Of a stretch of DNA of 64,000 bases, positions 62,443-64,000 are shown one piece after another (positions within the stretch are counted from its first letter, which is position 1; every line of letters begins with the position of its first letter). The DNA is from an uncultured Alphaproteobacteria bacterium. GTDB lineage: Bacteria > Pseudomonadota > Alphaproteobacteria > HIMB59 > GCA-002718135. The notes beneath the pieces were generated by a model. That model was not told the DNA's origin. It saw nothing but the letters and a program-made list of their open reading frames with translations, and did no database searches. The stretch spans positions 122,665 through 186,664 of the forward strand of contig CACNNQ010000003.1 in assembly GCA_902621855.1 (NCBI GenBank). Direction: 5' to 3'. Both the position numbers and the translations under genes were made by a program.

Positions 62443-64000
62443 TCAAATATTTTTTCTATTTTCAATTAAACTTTTAACAACAGATGGATCTGCAAGAGTT
62501 GTTGTATCTCCAAGATTATCAAATTCATTGCAGGCTATTTTTCTTAATATTCTTCTCATAATTTTACCAGATCTGGTTTTAGGCAATCCGTCTGTAATAT
62601 GTATATGATCTGGAGTAGCAATAGGTCCAATTTTCTCTCTAATAGTTTTTCTTAAGTCTTTTATCAAATCTTCTGAAATTTCTTCTCCTACATTTAGAGA
62701 AACATAGCAATACAATCCACTCCCCTTTATGTCATGCGGATATCCAACAACTGCTGCCTCAGCAACTTTAGAATGAGAAACAAAAGCACTTTCTATTTCA
62801 GCAGTTCCTAAATTATGCCCAGAAACAATGATTACATCGTCTACTCTTCCTGTTATCCAGTAGTAACCATCTTTATCTCTTTTACATCCATCGCCAGTAA
62901 AATACTTTCCATCAAACTGTGAGAAATAAGTATCAATGAAGCGTTTGTGATCACCGTAAACAGTTCTCATTTGACCAGGCCATGATTGTTTTAAGCAAAG
63001 CATACCTTCACATTCTCCTTCTAATTCCTTACCATCTTTATCAACAATACATGGCTGAATTCCAAAAAATGGTTTTGATGCAGAACCAGGTTTCAATTCG
63101 ATAGCTCCTGTTTGAGGTGATATTAAAATACCCCCAGTTTCAGTCTGCCACCATGTATCCACAATAGGACAATTAGAATTACCTGGTACTTCAAAATACC
63201 ATCTCCAAGCTTCTGGATTAATTGGCTCTCCTACTGTACCCAATAGTTTCAATGAAGATCTACTAGTTTTATTAACATGTGAATTACCCTCTCGCATTAA
63301 AGCCCTAATAGCAGTTGGAGCAGTATAAAAAATATTTACACGATATTTATCAATGATTTCCCAAAATCTAGAAAATGTGGGATAATTTGGAACCCCCTCA
63401 AACATTAATGTCGTAGAACCATTTGATAATGGTCCATAAATTATATAACTATGACCAGTAATCCATCCTATATCAGCAGTGCACCAGTATACATCACCTT
63501 CATTGTAATTAAATATATACTCATGAGTAATGGAGGTATACACAAGATAGCCTCCTGTAGTATGCATTACACCTTTTGGTTTTCCTGTAGATCCCGAAGT
63601 ATAAAGAATAAATAAAGGATCTTCTGCGTTCATTATTTCTGGCTCACAAATACTATCTACATTTTTAGCTAAATCATCAAAATAAACATCCCTGTCACCA
63701 ATTAGATTTAATGATTTATTAGTCCTTTTAAAAACTAAACATTTTTTTACTCCAGGACAATTTTCTAAAGCTTTATCAGTTGTTTCTTTTAGAGGTATTT
63801 TCTTTCCTCCTCTTATACCTTCATCAGCAGTAACTATAAATTCTGAACCACAATCTTTAATTCTTCCAGATATTGACTCAGCAGAAAATCCACCAAAAAT
63901 TATTGAGTGGACTGCACCTATTCTACTACATGCGAGCATTACATAAGCTAACTCAGGTATCATTGTTAGATAAATGGTCACTCTGTCACCCTTCTTAACG
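62443..64000 (-). CDS. acs: acetyl-CoA synthetase (N-terminus beyond window edge)
   Basis: [26 protein letters not shown]; frame stays open to 64000 ([16 protein letters not shown]), so the track start at 63981 is internal. Confidence 0.97.
   Translation of the reverse strand, partial: VKKGDRVTIYLTMIPELAYVMLACSRIGAVHSIIFGGFSAESISGRIKDCGSEFIVTADEGIRGGKKIPLKETTDKALENCPGVKKCLVFKRTNKSLNLIGDRDVYFDDLAKNVDSICEPEIMNAEDPLFILYTSGSTGKPKGVMHTTGGYLVYTSITHEYIFNYNEGDVYWCTADIGWITGHSYIIYGPLSNGSTTLMFEGVPNYPTFSRFWEIIDKYRVNIFYTAPTAIRALMREGNSHVNKTSRSSLKLLGTVGEPINPEAWRWYFEVPGNSNCPIVDTWWQTETGGILISPQTGAIELKPGSASKPFFGIQPCIVDKDGKELEGECEGMLCLKQSWPGQMRTVYGDHKRFIDTYFSQFDGKYFTGDGCKRDKDGYYWITGRVDDVIIVSGHNLGTAEIESAFVSHSKVAEAAVVGYPHDIKGSGLYCYVSLNVGEEISEDLIKDLRKTIREKIGPIATPDHIHITDGLPKTRSGKIMRRILRKIACNEFDNLGDTTTLADPSVVKSLIENRKNI

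Overview
AT-rich, gene-dense chromosomal window from a streamlined marine-type alphaproteobacterium (lineage inferred from gene order and composition only). Most of it is conserved core: pyruvate carboxylase, dapB, dnaJ-dnaK-grpE-hrcA, rph-rdgB, rsmI, a his operon, hslVU, an origin-type block (dnaQ-coaE-aroE-maf / rho-mnmE-mnmG-rsmG-parA-parB), holA-lptE-leuS, a porin, ftsK, ubiH-type, a crtI-crtB-crtY-blh retinal operon, purH, rsmB, tdk and acs. The main accessory region is about 51.2-55.0 kb. There an intact tRNA-Gly(GCC) is followed by two further exact 51-bp copies of its 3' part (att-like repeats), which delimit two short tandem segments of about 1.15 and 2.5 kb. Each segment starts with an N-terminal stub of a tyrosine integrase and carries one or two cargo genes: a repeat protein plus a lipoprotein, then an exonuclease plus a MrcB_N-DUF3883 restriction-like protein. 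A truncated tRNA-Ser, shared arm-like motifs and a CTGTGGT repeat cluster lie in the same region. This looks like decayed or trans-mobilised tRNA-associated cargo cassettes and is my best candidate for something undescribed. A likely oriC (maf-rho intergenic) and two parS-like sites are also visible. No rRNA, CRISPR array or intact transposase was seen. All product calls come from reading protein sequences by eye, without database searches.
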